Source of the DNA: Mimachlamys varia | Taxonomy: Eukaryota > Mollusca > Bivalvia > Pectinida > Pectinidae | Assembly (NCBI GenBank): GCA_947623455.1 | Contig: OX392533.1 | Location: forward strand, 31,060,229 to 31,124,228 | DNA: 64,000 nucleotides | Direction of reading: 5' to 3' | Part shown: positions 36,301 to 51,300 of the stretch, in pieces | Position numbering within the stretch: position 1 is the stretch's first letter | Layout: each line of letters opens with the position of its first letter | Notes under the pieces: generated by a model | Database searches by the model: none | Seen by the model: the letters and a program-made list of their open reading frames with translations, nothing else | Told to the model about the DNA's origin: nothing | Program-made: the position numbers and the translations under genes

Positions 36301-39300
36301 ACAAACCGTAGTGTATTAGTAACAAACCGTAATGTAAGTAACAAACCGTGGTGTAAGTAACAAACCGTAGTGTAAGTAACAAACGGTAGTGTAAGTAACA
36401 AACCGTAGTGTATTAGTAACAAACCGTAGTGTAAGTAACAAACCGTAGTGTAAGTAACAAACCGTAGTGTAAGCAACAAACGGTAGTGTAAGTAACAAAC
36501 CGTAGTGTAAGTAACAAACCATAGTGTAAGTAACAAACCGTAGTGTAGGTAACAAACTGTAGTGTAGGTAACAAACCGTAGTTTAGGTAACTAACCTTAG
36601 TGTAAGTATCAAACTGTAGTGTAAGTAACAAACCGTAGTGTAAGTAACAAACTGTAGTGTAGGTATCAAACCTTAGTGTAAGTAACAAACCGTAGTGTAG
36701 GTAACAAACCGTACTGTAAGTAACAAACCGTAGTGTAAGTAACAAACCGTGGTGTAGGTAACAAACGGTAGTGTAAGTAACAAACCGTAGTGTAGGTAAC
36801 AAACCGTAGTGTAAGTAACAAACCGTAGTGTAAGTAACAAACCGTACTGTAAGTAACAAACCGTAGTGTAAGTAACAAACCGTAGTGTAAGTAACAAACC
36901 GTAGTGTAGGTAACAAACCGTACTGTAAGTAACAAACCGTGGTGTAGGTAACAAACCGTACTGTAAGTAACAAACCGTAGTGTAAGTAACAAACCGTAGT
37001 GTAAGTAACAAACTGTAGTATGTAATGTGGCACTAAGTATTATTACTACAGTAGCTGTAAAAAGTAATAGTTATATCCTCACCAAGGAAGTTGAAAGGAG
37101 TAACGTTTTATAGGAAAATAAAGGAATCACCCTGTTTGTTCACGATCCTTGTGATAGCAATTCTTTATAAATCATTTGATGGTTTGTTTTGTAACAATTC
37201 AAAATACAAAATTATTATGATGATGTGTAGAAAGAAATGAAATGAGGTTTTGACTAGTTACTGGAGTTATGGCCCTTTTAACTTTTTGCTCAAGAAATCT
37301 CGAATCAAAATTCCTCCTTAACAGTTTGTTGGATATTTTTGTACCTTACACAATCAAATGCTGCCAAATTACATGTTCTTGGAAGACAGGCATTTTCAAT
37401 TCAACATGTTTTAGTTATGGCCCTGAAACTTTAAATTTTCTGCTCCAAAAAGTTTGTTAGAGTAAGCCAGGTATGTGTTTGTTATCTCGCTAACATGTTT
37501 ATCATATTTTATTTGTAACTGTCAATATTCATAGGGTTTCTGACAGTACACCTGTCCTGTGATTGTTACAGGTACTCTCAGGAAGCACCAGAACTACAGA
37601 TGCGACGACTAGCAGACTTGGCTTTCCTCTTCCAGATGTATGATTTTGCATACCAGACATACCACACGGCCAAGCGTGACTTCAATAATGACCATGCATG
37701 GCTGCACACTGCTGGTGCACTGGTGGGTATGGGTAGGAACTTATACAGCCAACTTAGAGATTAATCTATGGAATTCATGAAATTAAATTTTACTATTTAT
37801 TTGATATATTTACTCATTATTACATGGATATATATGTAGGACTTTATAATAAGCTAATCTGTCTGTCTGCTCAGTAGAAAAAGCAAATTATAGAGAACAA
37901 TTACATAGCTTCATATCCTGGAGTCTAAAAAAAATAAATCTTTATTTAAAATGAAACTTTTTATGCAAAATTTACCAGGTATGATTTAGGAAAAAGATAG
38001 ATCATAGATCTTCAAACTTTATTGAGGGCATCAAATGTGGGATTTCTTCAGTGACAAGGACATTTTTTGTATGAAAATATTCTGGCCTTGTTGTGTTGGT
38101 CCTGTACTGATGTAATTTTACCCTTACTCTGCAGGAGATGGCCAGTCTGTCTGTGTTTATGCAGGGCCCAGTCAGCTCACAGAAATATCCTTCTCACTAC
38201 ATGGAGTCAGCCATTACTACCTACTTACAATCATGCAAGTAAGTAACAGGGTGTTAAGGAACTTAGATGGTGCAGTATTGTGTACTTGCCTTTTTCATCA
38301 AAAAGGTGACAGGGGATATAGTCAGAATGTGAAAAGGTATGAGGTCTTCTGCTCAACCTCATTGGTTTTCTCTGGGTACTCTGGTTTCCTCCCAAAATAA
38401 GAATCTTCTGTCTTTTGACAATTGGATTGGTGTATGAAAACTAACTGGAGTCTTAGCAAACCAACCTATTTCAATGTATCCTTATCAGCATCAGTTTTGA
38501 TAAAGACTTTTCATGTGGGAAAATATCACTTTCGGAGAGGTGAGCCTTATGTTTGCTTTTGAAGTTAAAATTTCTAGCCTCCTCTTTAGCAATATGGAGA
38601 TGACTGCTTGATGATAACAGGGGAAAGCAGCATGAAATATTAAGTGTTGAAGGAACAAGTGTACTGGAAGGATGCAGAGCTGGTGAATGAAGCAGAGCTG
38701 GTGAATGAAGGGTTCTAGGTTCGAGTCAAAGCATCGCACTGTGTTGTAACCTTAGGCTAGATTTTTTGTTCCAGTCTACTCAACTGTACATGAGAATGCG
38801 GTTGGGTAGTGTTAAAATTTTTATAATGCTAGCTTTAAGGGCCAACATTGCAGCACTGGCTGTATGCCGTACAGTCAGGGAGTTCAGAAAGATATTGGTT
38901 GGCTGCAAAGGCACTATAACCATGGATAATAATTTGTGGATGGTTTTGAGACAACCTACAAACTAGGTTGTGATATATTAGCACCACAAATTATTATTAT
39001 TAGTCCCCTTTTAGTTTACCTTCCGTCTGTCCGACTGTCTGTCTGTCACCTTTTTGGGGTTTCCATGCATTATCTCTGCAACCTGTGCACATATTGAACT
39101 GAAATTTAGTGTACAGATACATCATGAAGATATCTAGGGCTAGTTCTGATTTGGTTATGATTGAATGATTTTTTACAGAGTTACGACCCTTGGACTTCGA
39201 AAATGAAATATGATTCAGTTTCCGGCATTATATCTACAACGCATGCACATATTGAACTTAACTTTGGTATACAGAAATACCATAGATATATCTATGCCAA

Positions 39301-42300
39301 GTCCCTGTAATTTGTTTGGTGAATCATTCCATCTTGATAGGTTGGGGGGGCCGGTAGGGGACATGTATTGCCTCAGCAATACTCCAAGGCAATACTCCAT
39401 ATACTTGTTGTAACAAGAGGTGTTGTGTTCCAGGAATCCGTTATATGCAGCGCGAGCGACCCTGGTAAGCAGTGAGGCCCTGAAGAGTAAGGGGATGTAC
39501 AATGAGGCTGCCTTACAGTTTATCAAGCTAACCAGCGAGGTACAAGTCGCACCTCTATACCTCACACAGCACCCACCCACCAACACACAGCACCTCTCCA
39601 GCGTACAAACCGTAAATCAAATTTACATCTACATCAGTCGAACCTCGTCATCTGTACATCAAATACATCCACAGTTAAAATTTGTTATTCGTACATCATA
39701 TTTACATCTACAGTTAAAACTCGTTATATTTACATCATATTTACATCTACAGTTAAAACTTGTTGCCTGCATGTAAATCATTTACATCTACAGTCGAACC
39801 TCTTTATTCGTACATCATATTCTCATCTACAGTTAAAACTTGTTGCCTGTAAATCATTTACATCTACAGTCAAACCTCTCTATCTATACATCAAATACAT
39901 CTACAGCTAAAACTTGTTATCTGTACATCATTTACATCTACAGTTGAACCTCTTTATTCGTACATCATATTTACATCAGAATTCTACAGTTAAAACTTGT
40001 TGCCTGTAAATCATTTACATCTACAGTCAAACCGCTTTATCTATACATCAAATACATCTACAGCTAAAACTTGTTATCTGTAAACCATATTTATATCTAC
40101 AGTTAAAACTCCTTTTCTTGAAGTTGGCAAGATCCTGGGCAAACTTGGAATTATCTGAGTGTTTGAGTTTTGCTAGTAAGAATGTTAAGTGTTAGGTAGG
40201 CCGGGACCACTGAATAATTTTAAATTAAACGGGATGTTTGAGTTATGGAAGTTCCAGGTTCAACTGTATGTTCAATTTCAACACCTTTTAACGTTCAATC
40301 AAGATTACATTACCATGTCGTAAAATACATTACTTTACAGTAATTGTGTTCTGATAGACTGATACTTTATCATTCAGATTTGTTTACCACTCAGCTTAAA
40401 TTTGTTTTCATTCACCCCAAGTTATCTCAACTAGACTTGGTTTGTGAGGGTTCAAATATGACTTTCGGGGTGAATTGGTTTACTACTGACCATGTTGGTA
40501 AGTCAGTTTAGGTAGGATTTTGTAACATATTTCTTAGTTTATTTCTGTCAATTTTTAAACAGTCTTACATATCTTTCTTCCTTAGGCACAGCTCAATGTA
40601 ATCTTGGTATGGTTTTTACATTGCAATATTTTAATCTTTTAAAAGGGCAAATGCCACCTGGACTCTTGCTCTTAAAAGAACCAGTATGTATATTTTGAAC
40701 TTTTTTCCCCAGGACTCCGACCTGAGAAGCGCCTTACTGCTGGAACAAGCGGCCCACTGTTACATCAACATGGAGACCCCCAAGGTCCGCAAGTATTCCT
40801 TCCATATGATCCTGGCTGGACATCGCTACAGCAAGGCTGCTCAGGTATATTTTGTCCGCAATATTTTGTCAGCTACCAGATTATCTTTAGGCCGGAACTT
40901 TACAACTTCTGACATATAATTTAAGTTTAACTTAGTAAAATCTGGCCCAATCCAGTGAGAAAAAGGTTGGTACAATAGTGGCTTTCAGTTCAAGTTACAT
41001 CTGGGTCTCAAATCATGCCACGATGCATATGCTTATGCCTAAATTTTGTATTCAAACTGACTTCCTTTAGCCTACTTATTGGTCATTGTGATTGTGAAAA
41101 AAACATTGAAAACAATGAAAATGATTCCAACATGAATTCAAGTCAAAATCTTAACTTCTTTCACTTGTTTGTTGTAACAAAAAAAATGCACTAGAGCACT
41201 GTTTCTGAGTTTTAGCAAGAGAATGAATTCCTTAATTCAGGCCCTGGGTTCAGTTTTTTTAACACTGACTATAATTATAAATTTATATATTATGTTGTTT
41301 GGTTACAGAGGAAACATGCACTACGAGCATACTCACAAGCTTTACAGGTGTATAAAGGCAAAAACTGGTCCTTGGCCGAGGTAAGTGAACTAAACAGAAG
41401 TTGGCATTACTGAAATCTAAAGGTTAATGAAAAAGAATTTCAAAGCAAGCATTTGGTTAATCTGTAAATTAAAGTCATGTGCTTCTAGAAGGATGGTACT
41501 AGGGTATATCCATTTATTTGTTAGGATAAATGTTTGAGTAGTTGGTTGGAACAGCAAAATGCACACAGCTTTCAAAAAGATAATTGGTGTTCGGTTTTCT
41601 AGTTTGAAAAGGAATGGCAGTACTTACGTGACCATATGTGTATTTCAGGTTACTCCAGGCCTGAAGTCATATAGATTTAAGCCTTTGCTTAGCTTGCTCA
41701 TATACAGCATCACTTATTATGATGTTATTTGTGATTGGCAAAATTTATAAAACATTTTGACCAGAGAATATTTCATTATTCTTTTGCCAGGTTTCGTCCA
41801 GCTTTTTGATATGAAACGCTCTTCCATCATTTGCAGTCATATTACTTTGTTTGCATTATGTATGGGATTTGAAATTTTTGTTTTTAGAAAAACTTTGTCG
41901 TTGCTCTACCTACCTTAGCTGCAACATAACTTCATGAAACTTGGTACAAGTGTTTGGTATGACAATGCCTTGAACAAGTGTGTATTTCAGGTTTTTGCAT
42001 GGACGGTCAAGATTGTTATAAACTCTTTTTAGAAAAACAGTTTTTTATTGCTCTTACAGGATCACATTAACTTCACTCTTGGTCGTCAGTCATTTAACCT
42101 AAAACAGTTAGAGAACGCCACAGCTGCCTTCAAACACCTGCTCACAGAAAACAGCAAGCAGATAGCCAGCCAACAGGGGGCCTTCCTTAGGGAGTACTTA
42201 TTTGTTTATAAGGTAAGACAAATAAAATAGTTCTCCACCTTGGGGCAAGAGAGAAAATATTTCCCCAATGGTTGAGATTTCTCCATCTGGCTCTAAGAAT

Positions 42301-45300
42301 ATAAAATGATGATAAAACACATAAATAATTGAGTCCTGTGTGGTGGAACATAAGTTGTTTCTGTACCCGAAATATATTATACTATACTATACTATAAATG
42401 AAAATTGTAATGTGATAATTTCCAGCAGATCAGAGTTATCTGCCATGATATGCTAATGTTAAGAAGACATCATTCAGAATATCCTCATGTCTGTAATTGA
42501 GTGCAAATGATTTGCCTTCAGTATAGGGCCAGCTAGCAGCATAATGTTTAATAATCTAGTCATGAATACAACATGTATTTAGCGTTTATTAAATGAACTG
42601 TTTAATGTTTTTCAGCAATTGTTGAGTCAAGAGGCTGGGGAGTATGGCCATCATTCTAGATCACTGCCAGAGTTACCCCTCCCCGTACTGGATAGCAATT
42701 CTACCAAGGTTCTGCTGGGAGCCAGGCCACAGCCAAGTCAAGGTAGGGCATTAACTTTACTGCTGTTTATCACACTATTGTCAGGTGATATAGCCAAGTC
42801 ACAGCCAAGTCAAGGTAGGGCATTAACTTTACTGCTGTTTATACCACTATTGTCAGGTGATATAGCCAAGTCACAGCCAAGTCAAGGTAGGATTCTGCTG
42901 TTTATACCACTATTGTCTCTGGTTATAGATATAATTTGTCCACATGATAGAAGTGTTGTTTGTGTTGTAATATGATAGAATTTACTTCAACCTGGGCTGA
43001 TATCACTTCATTCTGAGGGTGTTAATGAGAAGTATTAACATTTTTGAGGTAGTAATATTTATTGTACTCAATCATGGATTCTATAAAATGGTATTTTGGT
43101 CTAATACAGTTTTAAATAGTAAGTTCTGGCCCCAGTTTCATCAACGTTCCTTAACTTTAGGAAACTCTTTAACTTAAAATTCTCCCTAGGATTACAGAAT
43201 TTAATGAAAGCTCCATAACTTAAAGGCCCAATATACGTAACTTTCGGCAAAACTTGAAGCGAAAATCAAGCCAAATAACTTATTATATTCATAGATTTAG
43301 TAAAGATTAGCTGATATCAGCAATATTCAAGATGCATTCTTACGCGGTTACCGGTACAGCAGTAGTTGAAATCGGTATTTGTAAACATGCGTCCATTTTG
43401 AACCGTCTTATACCGTCAGTTTGTTGTTGAAGTGGGCCACACCTGAATTAATTTCAGTTCTTTAGATTTTTCTATCAAGAGTTTCTTGTTAGTTACCGCT
43501 CAGGTTTACTTCGTTTTAGGCTTATCTTTGCATGGTTATTAAATGGATTTTTTGTCAGAATTTTTCAGAATCACAAAAAAATTCCTGAAGTTACGTATAT
43601 TGGACCTTTAAGATTTTCTCCTTCACTTTTGTAATGCTTTCCTATGGAGAATTTTAAGTTCAGGAATTTCCTTAAAATAAGGAACGTTGATGAAACCGGG
43701 GCCAGTACATTTTGCAGCCCTCCACAATAGCACAAGACAATGTATTTTCAGGTAAATAAGGGAAATATAATGCACTGTACTGAAATGATTTGGTTTGTCT
43801 CCAGCTCCTGACAAGGTAGCTACGTCCGGGGTGTGGTTCGACCATAAGGAGAGCAATCACCCGCGATGGCAGAAGCTTGAGGAGGCGCTAGTAACAGCAG
43901 CTATGGGGAGCCTGTCCAATACATTCCGATCTACTTTACAGTGTTACACCAACAGAACAGATAACAAATACAGTCCGGTCGGCTTTGTTGGAGGTACGAA
44001 CAGTTCTAAGGAAGATTTAAATGTTTCTCTGGCTTAAGTTTGATTTGTTCTCAGGGCTTTAGTTTGATTTGTTCTCAGGGCTTCAGTTTGATTTGTTCTC
44101 AGGGCTTTAGTTTGATTTGACATGTATAAATTTGAACACCAAATAACATCTTCCCTGAAATATGTCAATGCAGTTCTGAATGTAAACCACTGAGTGAAAA
44201 GTCTGGAACTTCATACAAATTTGTAACTTTGCTATCATATATTATAATATACATATGTATAGTGTACAATATACAAATTTCCCAATGTGGTATAAACATA
44301 ATACATTGTATTATATTTGAAAATGAAGTTGTCACATGGAAAGTAAATTATTTATTAAAAGGGTCTTTCCTGGAAAAATATTCAGTGATTTAAGGAAATT
44401 GCGCCAAACAATATTATGTATAATTGATGTTTGGCACTGTATGATACACCATGATGTAAATCTACTGCCTGCTGACTAAGTCTGTTTAGCCCTGTGTGAT
44501 ATACAAGCTTTGTAAGTCTTCGATTGTTGTACAGAGCCTATAATTGTGGAGGTGTACCTGGCGAACCCCCTCAAGGTCATGTTAGTGCTAACAGAAGTCA
44601 CGTTGTTATGGAGTTTCCTTCCCACACTTCCGGGACAAGACAAAGCCCAACTCATCACCAACGAGGTGTCATCAACCTCTGTTAAGGTAGGCAATATACT
44701 CACTCTACTTGTAATAATGGTGATGGCTGTATACTTGTGTTGCGAGAAAATTGATAAAATTTATCAAAATGTTGATCCTATCAGTATGAGGCGGTTCATA
44801 TTTACAGTATTTGTCATTTCAATCTTACTCTTTATGAATTGAAAAGTCTTAAACATTTCTAAATAGTCCTAAATTAGTAATGTTCATGTATTTTCTTCAA
44901 ATGCTCAAGTTTGCAATTTATCATTAAATATGCATACCTTTGACATAGTACTGAGTTAAAATATTTCAATTGCATTTTGATATATATTTACTCTTGTTTT
45001 CCTGCAGAATACCTTGGCGAATGAAATTATACAAACACAAGTTATTGATGAAATCATTATGGATGCAAATACCAAATTGACGGTCAGTTGAAGTTATGTC
45101 CCTTTATGACCTTTAAACAATTTTGAATTCTCTTCCTAATGCTATATATATAATGTAAAACTTGTTTGAACAATTGACTACTTGAAACAATTTTGATGGC
45201 AAATATGCACATATTATGAGGGGATTATAATTTTTGTGTGAAACTTTTATGGATATTAATTTTAGGAGGCTTTGAACAAATAGTCTTTCATTTGTTTATA

Positions 45301-48300
45301 TCCTTTTGGCTTAGAAAGAGTGCAATTTGGGTAAAACAATAACTGGCAAATATCACAAATTAATGTTTTAGCTTAAATGAGAATCGAATGAGCTTTTGCT
45401 GTCTCTTACTAACTGACATTTTCTTTGAAATCAATAAGATCAGAACATGGTCTGACCAAGTCTTGTTATTCTTGGACTGGTTTGAAATCCAGTATATGGC
45501 AACCATGTCAACCATATTGTAAATTAATTTGGGACTTTTATTCTGACCAGATTGGTGTATTAAAGGCCCAATATACTTAAATATAACTTAAAGGAATTTT
45601 TCGTGATTCTGAAAAATTCTGAAAAAAAATCCAGTGAATAGCCATGCAAAAATAAGTCCAAATCTGAGCGGGTAATTACCAAGAAACTCTTGACAGAAAA
45701 TTCAAAAGAATTCAAAATAATTTAGGTGTGGACCACTAAAACAACAAACCAAAGTTAGACCACAGTTCAAAATGGATGCATGTTTACAAATACTGTGTTT
45801 CAACCCATACCCATGCAAGAATTCATCTTGAATAATGCTGATATCAGTTAATCTTAACTAAATCTATAAATATAATGACGTTATTGGGCTTGATTTTCAC
45901 ATAAATTTTTGCCGAAAGTAACGTAGATTGGGCCTTTAAACATTATTTAATGTATCATAGTGACTTTGTCGCCTTACAGTTTTGTTTAACCTTCCTCATT
46001 ATTTATGATAATTCAAAAACCTAACTCGAGCATTAATGACCCTTGTGTTTTGAGTTTTGAGAGAGACACTGACTGTTCGTTGACTTTTATACCAGACACA
46101 GATCACCTTGACACCACACCAGACGGGGGAGCTGAGGATTGTGGAGATATCGTATAACCTAGGAGGGGTGCTGATCGAGGGCAACGGTCCCAAACCAAAC
46201 ATGTCCAATACCATATTTGTGCGTGGTAAACAGAAGCTGGAGGTTCAGGGGCCGCGTCTCAACATCACCAAAGAAGACAAGGCTAACAAAGTGTATGGTC
46301 CTGATCGCCGACTAGATCTGGTCATACAACAGGAAATGCCCTTACTACAGGTCAGTATCGGGGTCATAGATATATTGGAGTTTACCAGGTGTGGCAGTGT
46401 ACGCTATTTATCCTTTGATACATCTTATTACCAGGTATGGGCTTCACGCAACACAAATAAGGTCCTGGATGAAGTCTTGTCGTGTTAAATCAGGCCTGTA
46501 GAGGAAACTTAACTTTGTGGTATTGGGGACAGTTATGTTGTGTGGATGGCAAATAACATTTAATTAATCAGTTGTGAAGAGAAAACTGAACCTTTTAAAA
46601 TGACATAATAAAACAATTCAAACACAATAAAAACATGTCAATGATGGAATATAATACAATTGAGGCAAAACCAGGATTCAAACCACAGAAGTTTTGATCA
46701 TTCTACTATTGTTGAAACCTCATGAGCTATCAGCAGGTTCGTGGAAGTCTTTTGAATCACATGTACTTCAGGTGTCAAAAAGAAAATAAACGAGATGTAA
46801 TAATGTATGTTTAGTCTTCAGATTGGGAATTTTGACAAATATGAAGAAAATGTTTACAGATAAGGGGATGTAACTCTCTACCATCTTCACCAAAAAGTAC
46901 AGTTGAATGCTTTGGTATTTGGCTTGCTGTAGGATAGGAATCCTCAGAAGAAATCTTTACTTTGAAAGTTAAGAGCTTTGGGCAGTTTTAGAATGTTTCA
47001 GTCAACATCAAAACTAAAGAAGGGCCATTTTATATAAAAAATGAAAAGAGAAATGATGGAGAAGAGGGGGCAACTTTTGGCAACATAAAATATGTATAAT
47101 TTCAATCTAAAGATTTGTTTCTTTAATTTCAGGTCTCATTTTGCAACTTCCCACGGACATTGTTGTGTGGCGAGGTGCATGCTGTGATGTTACAGTTTAC
47201 TAACGTTGGTTCTAGTCCCCTTCACAGACTCAAAGTCGCTTCCACGTCACCCGAGTTTTTTACTCTTGGTTGCCATGGACAACTCCCGAAATTTCCGTGT
47301 GTGTATCAAACAGCTATGGACGTGGGAGCGAGTGACAGTGAATGTATGTGCAATTCTATATCTAAAGACAGCGTGAATGTGACACGGGTTGTAGACATTG
47401 TCCTTCCTAGTGGAACTCTTCAGCCAAAAAGTACAATTTCAATACCCGCCTGGATACGGGGAAATGACATAGGCGGAATTCATGAGATTCACTTTATGTT
47501 TTATTACGAACCAGTGCAAAAGTTACCTAATATAAGGTAAGTGTACATAAAAATTAACTTATAATTGTACTTGAAGTTATTAACATTGTATTTTTCAACA
47601 AAGATGAGGTCAATAGGGCAAATAAAAGCTAGAAATTATACTTTAAAGTGTTGAATAAATGGAGATTGTGTATATGAAACAGGACCAAATGCCATTTGAT
47701 ATGTTGTAATAATTATCGTTGTTGTCTTAGTGAATCTTAGTTATAAAACAAAAGTTTTAACAATCAAATTATAAAAATCATCAGTTCTTACTGTTGCTTG
47801 AAAGTTGTACATAGAAAACATCCTGTTGGAACTTGATATATATATATACTTACAATTAACACTGCAGGTGACAAGTACACTGTAATGCTTAAGGTGACAG
47901 GTCAAACCAGTGCAAAACTTTCAGCCACATTTTGTTTGGGTCATTATGAGCTCACCTGACCCAAAGTGTCCATCATCCATCTAGTATCATCTTTTTACCA
48001 GTACTTAAAAAACGTCTTTGCAATAGCCAAAAAAGTCCTGGGATAAAAGTCCCAGGGTAGTGATATTTGGTGAGGAGGTACCTGGGACATAATACAGAGT
48101 CCTAAATGAATGACCTTGACTTATTACCACAGATTAGAATCCAGATTCCGCTGAAAATATCCTCTGTTTAAAAATGTCTTAAGTCCACATTTTCATTTCT
48201 TTTTCAGCCATAGACTTTTACGCCACACAGCAGTAGTAAATACATTAGAATCATTGAGCGTGCGAGCTGTCGCACATCGGGGAAACAACACCAGCTCACA

Positions 48301-51300
48301 TCCGAACAGCCACAGAGGTTCCTGTGTTGTCATGTGTGAACTAGAAAATCTAAGTCAGGTAAGATCAACTTCATTGATTTGTTAACTTAACAGCATTTAA
48401 CTAATTCAACCCTTAAGTTTCATAAAGAACTATTCCAACCTTTGAATTGGAAGAGTTCAAATGTGTTCCTGGGTGTGAGTGAGTTAAAGCACAAGTTTTC
48501 GGGCTGAATTGAAGTATAGAGTACATTGTTGAACATATTCAAGTTAAAAGTGTTCCATCAATTAAAATATACTCTTACTATTCTCATAAACTAGATTTCT
48601 GAAGTCATATTTTTGTCTCATCTTCGATGATAGTCAAGATAAGCGAGACTAAGGTGTTACTTTTCCTTCTGCCGCTGCGACCGCTTCAACATTTGCGCTA
48701 AAGTCCACTTTTCACAGTGTTATTGTTATCCGATGCATTGAAGTTTGGTTACATTACTCATTCTATCTTACTGAACAGGTAACTCCAATCTGGAGGGAAT
48801 TTGTTTGTGGGTTCTGTTGGTTGTGTATTTTGATAATTTACTTTACAGTTCAGTTTTCACAGTGAAATTGTTTACTTTTAATCTCTGTGCACAAAAGGTG
48901 AGACATATAATTACACATAATTCTTGTTAGAAATATTTTAGAAAATACATCTTGATTGGCATGTTGGGATGTTATTGAAGATTCAAGTGTTATATTTCAT
49001 TTTCACTTTATTTACAAAAAGTACACATGAATATGAAGACAAATGTCAACAAAAAACTTAGAACTACATCGTAACATATCTGCATTAAAATCTTACACTT
49101 TAATGATATAGATATACACAAAGGATAAATGCATAGGATCAAAATGAGATATGCATACCTTGACAGGGGAAGTAACTCTTAAGTCGGGGGATGGGGGGCT
49201 TTGAAAAAGAAGACATGCATTGCCTCAAAGAAACTCATTAACAGACACTCCTAATATAATACAAGGCATTGTCGCTAGGTTGTTATAGCAACATAATAAC
49301 CAGTTATGGACTATTTACAGATACAGAGTCAGCGAGCGTACGTGAAAGAGATTCAGATCAACCAGGTGTCCTGTGCCAGCGAAGAATGGTCTATACAGTA
49401 CCTTAATTCTCAACACGTCAAGTCAGAAATACAGATCGGTAGTAGGGAAACCATGCAGCTGTGTCTAAAAGCTGTCCGTAGTTCTACAAACTTAGGTAAC
49501 TATAGCCACGTTCTGGTAGCTATAGCCAAGTTTCTTCAGAAGGCAATACGGCTTCTGAAATTGGCCATTTGTAAAGGATATTTACATGAAAACAAAAGTT
49601 TTGACACAAGGACCTCATCTGGCTAAATTATTTTTGATTGCGTGTAAGGATTGATTAAAGATATAAGCGATCTGGTGTCATATCATATCTTACTCCATTT
49701 AACATATACAGTTATAATGACTAAATACATATTTTCAATCTGTTTATAAGTTGTGTTGAGGAGTTTGGTGGGGTGAACAAATAAAATATTTCAATGAAAA
49801 GTAAGGTTGAACCTTCCTGATAACTAGATATAAAACATTCAGATTTCTATTGATAAAAAAAAAAATGAAATATTATGAAAACCCTTATAAATATTGCATT
49901 GTATGCTATTGTTTGATACTGATGTATGTTATATTACAGATACCATTATGGGTAAAGAGTCGATTGTGTTCAGTGATGTTCCCTTTGACACTCAACAGGT
50001 AAGGTCTATAGTACTTTAATATCTTATTCTGTATGTAAATTGATACTGATGTAGTATCAGAATTTCGTTTGGGCAAATTTTCCATAGAAATATTGGTCTA
50101 TAGTATTTCACTAAATTGATACTATACTGTCAGAATTTTATTATGGAGCAATTCCATAATAATAGGATTAACATTAAGTTTTTTTGACAAATTCTCTCAC
50201 TGTTATACAGAGAAAATCCTAAAAGCCAATTGTATAGTAATGCAGCCATATGCAAGAATTTATGTGGAATTGACATTTTAAAACAAATCTTGACTTGTAT
50301 GAATTTTTTTCAGATATGTAGTGCAATGACACCATGTGCAGACTTTTTCTTCCGATCAAAATGCAGTATTAAGCCCCTTGATCCAGACACAGAGGTCCCT
50401 GTACCGCAGAGCAGACGGAAGACGCAAGAGTTCACCGACCTTAACTGTGCCATACAAGTGGGCTTCACACTTGTCATTCTGTGGAAAGTAAGTTGTGAAG
50501 TTCCAGAACACTAAAGATGTGGTTTTAATGCACAGTCTGGTTCTAAATGGCAGCTATCTTCCAAAATTACAAAATTCAACAAAATTTGGGACCATTTGTG
50601 TTCAAATATGAGTTACACAAGTATTGATTTTTGACCGTCTGTCTTTCTCTTGGAAATACTTGATTTCTTTTTCCCCCAGTTCTAAACAGACTCCATGAGT
50701 CATAACATAACAGGTTCGTCATTGGCTGCGTCATTCGAACCGAGAGGTTTTTGCGCATGATAACTTAAGTTCCCTTGGTCTTATCAAACTCAAACTTCAT
50801 ACAAATGTTCCTGACTGGAAGTCTTTGCTTGGAATCGTTTTTTAGATCTGAAGGTCAAAGTTCATGGTCACTGTTACTATAAATACAACTGACAGTTAAA
50901 CAAAGATTTCTATTTGATCACTTGAGTTCCATGGGTCTCTTGTGATTCTTGTTTATTTAAAAAAAAAATCCAATAAAAGTGTTTTTCTCTGTCTTGTTAT
51001 AATCTTTCCACTATAGGCCACACGGGTGACACATTCACTTCTATGGAATACTTGTTTAATGAGGTTTTGTTATCCACAGGCATGTGTAGTCAACGAGGAC
51101 GGAGAAGTTCAAATCAGGGTCGGTCAACACCACGTGACCATTGATAAGATTGACAACATCTTCACCTCATATCCTTATGTTCTTGTGAGTATTAGCAGGA
51201 AAAATCAGGGTCGGTCAACACCATGTAACCATTGATAAGATTGACAACATCTTCACCTCATATCCTTATGTTCTTGTGAGTATTAGCTGTAAACATCAGG

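Noticed and set aside
30320..37022. CRISPR-like regular repeats
   Set aside because: The units are contiguous with no unique spacers, and the genome is eukaryotic. These are minisatellites.
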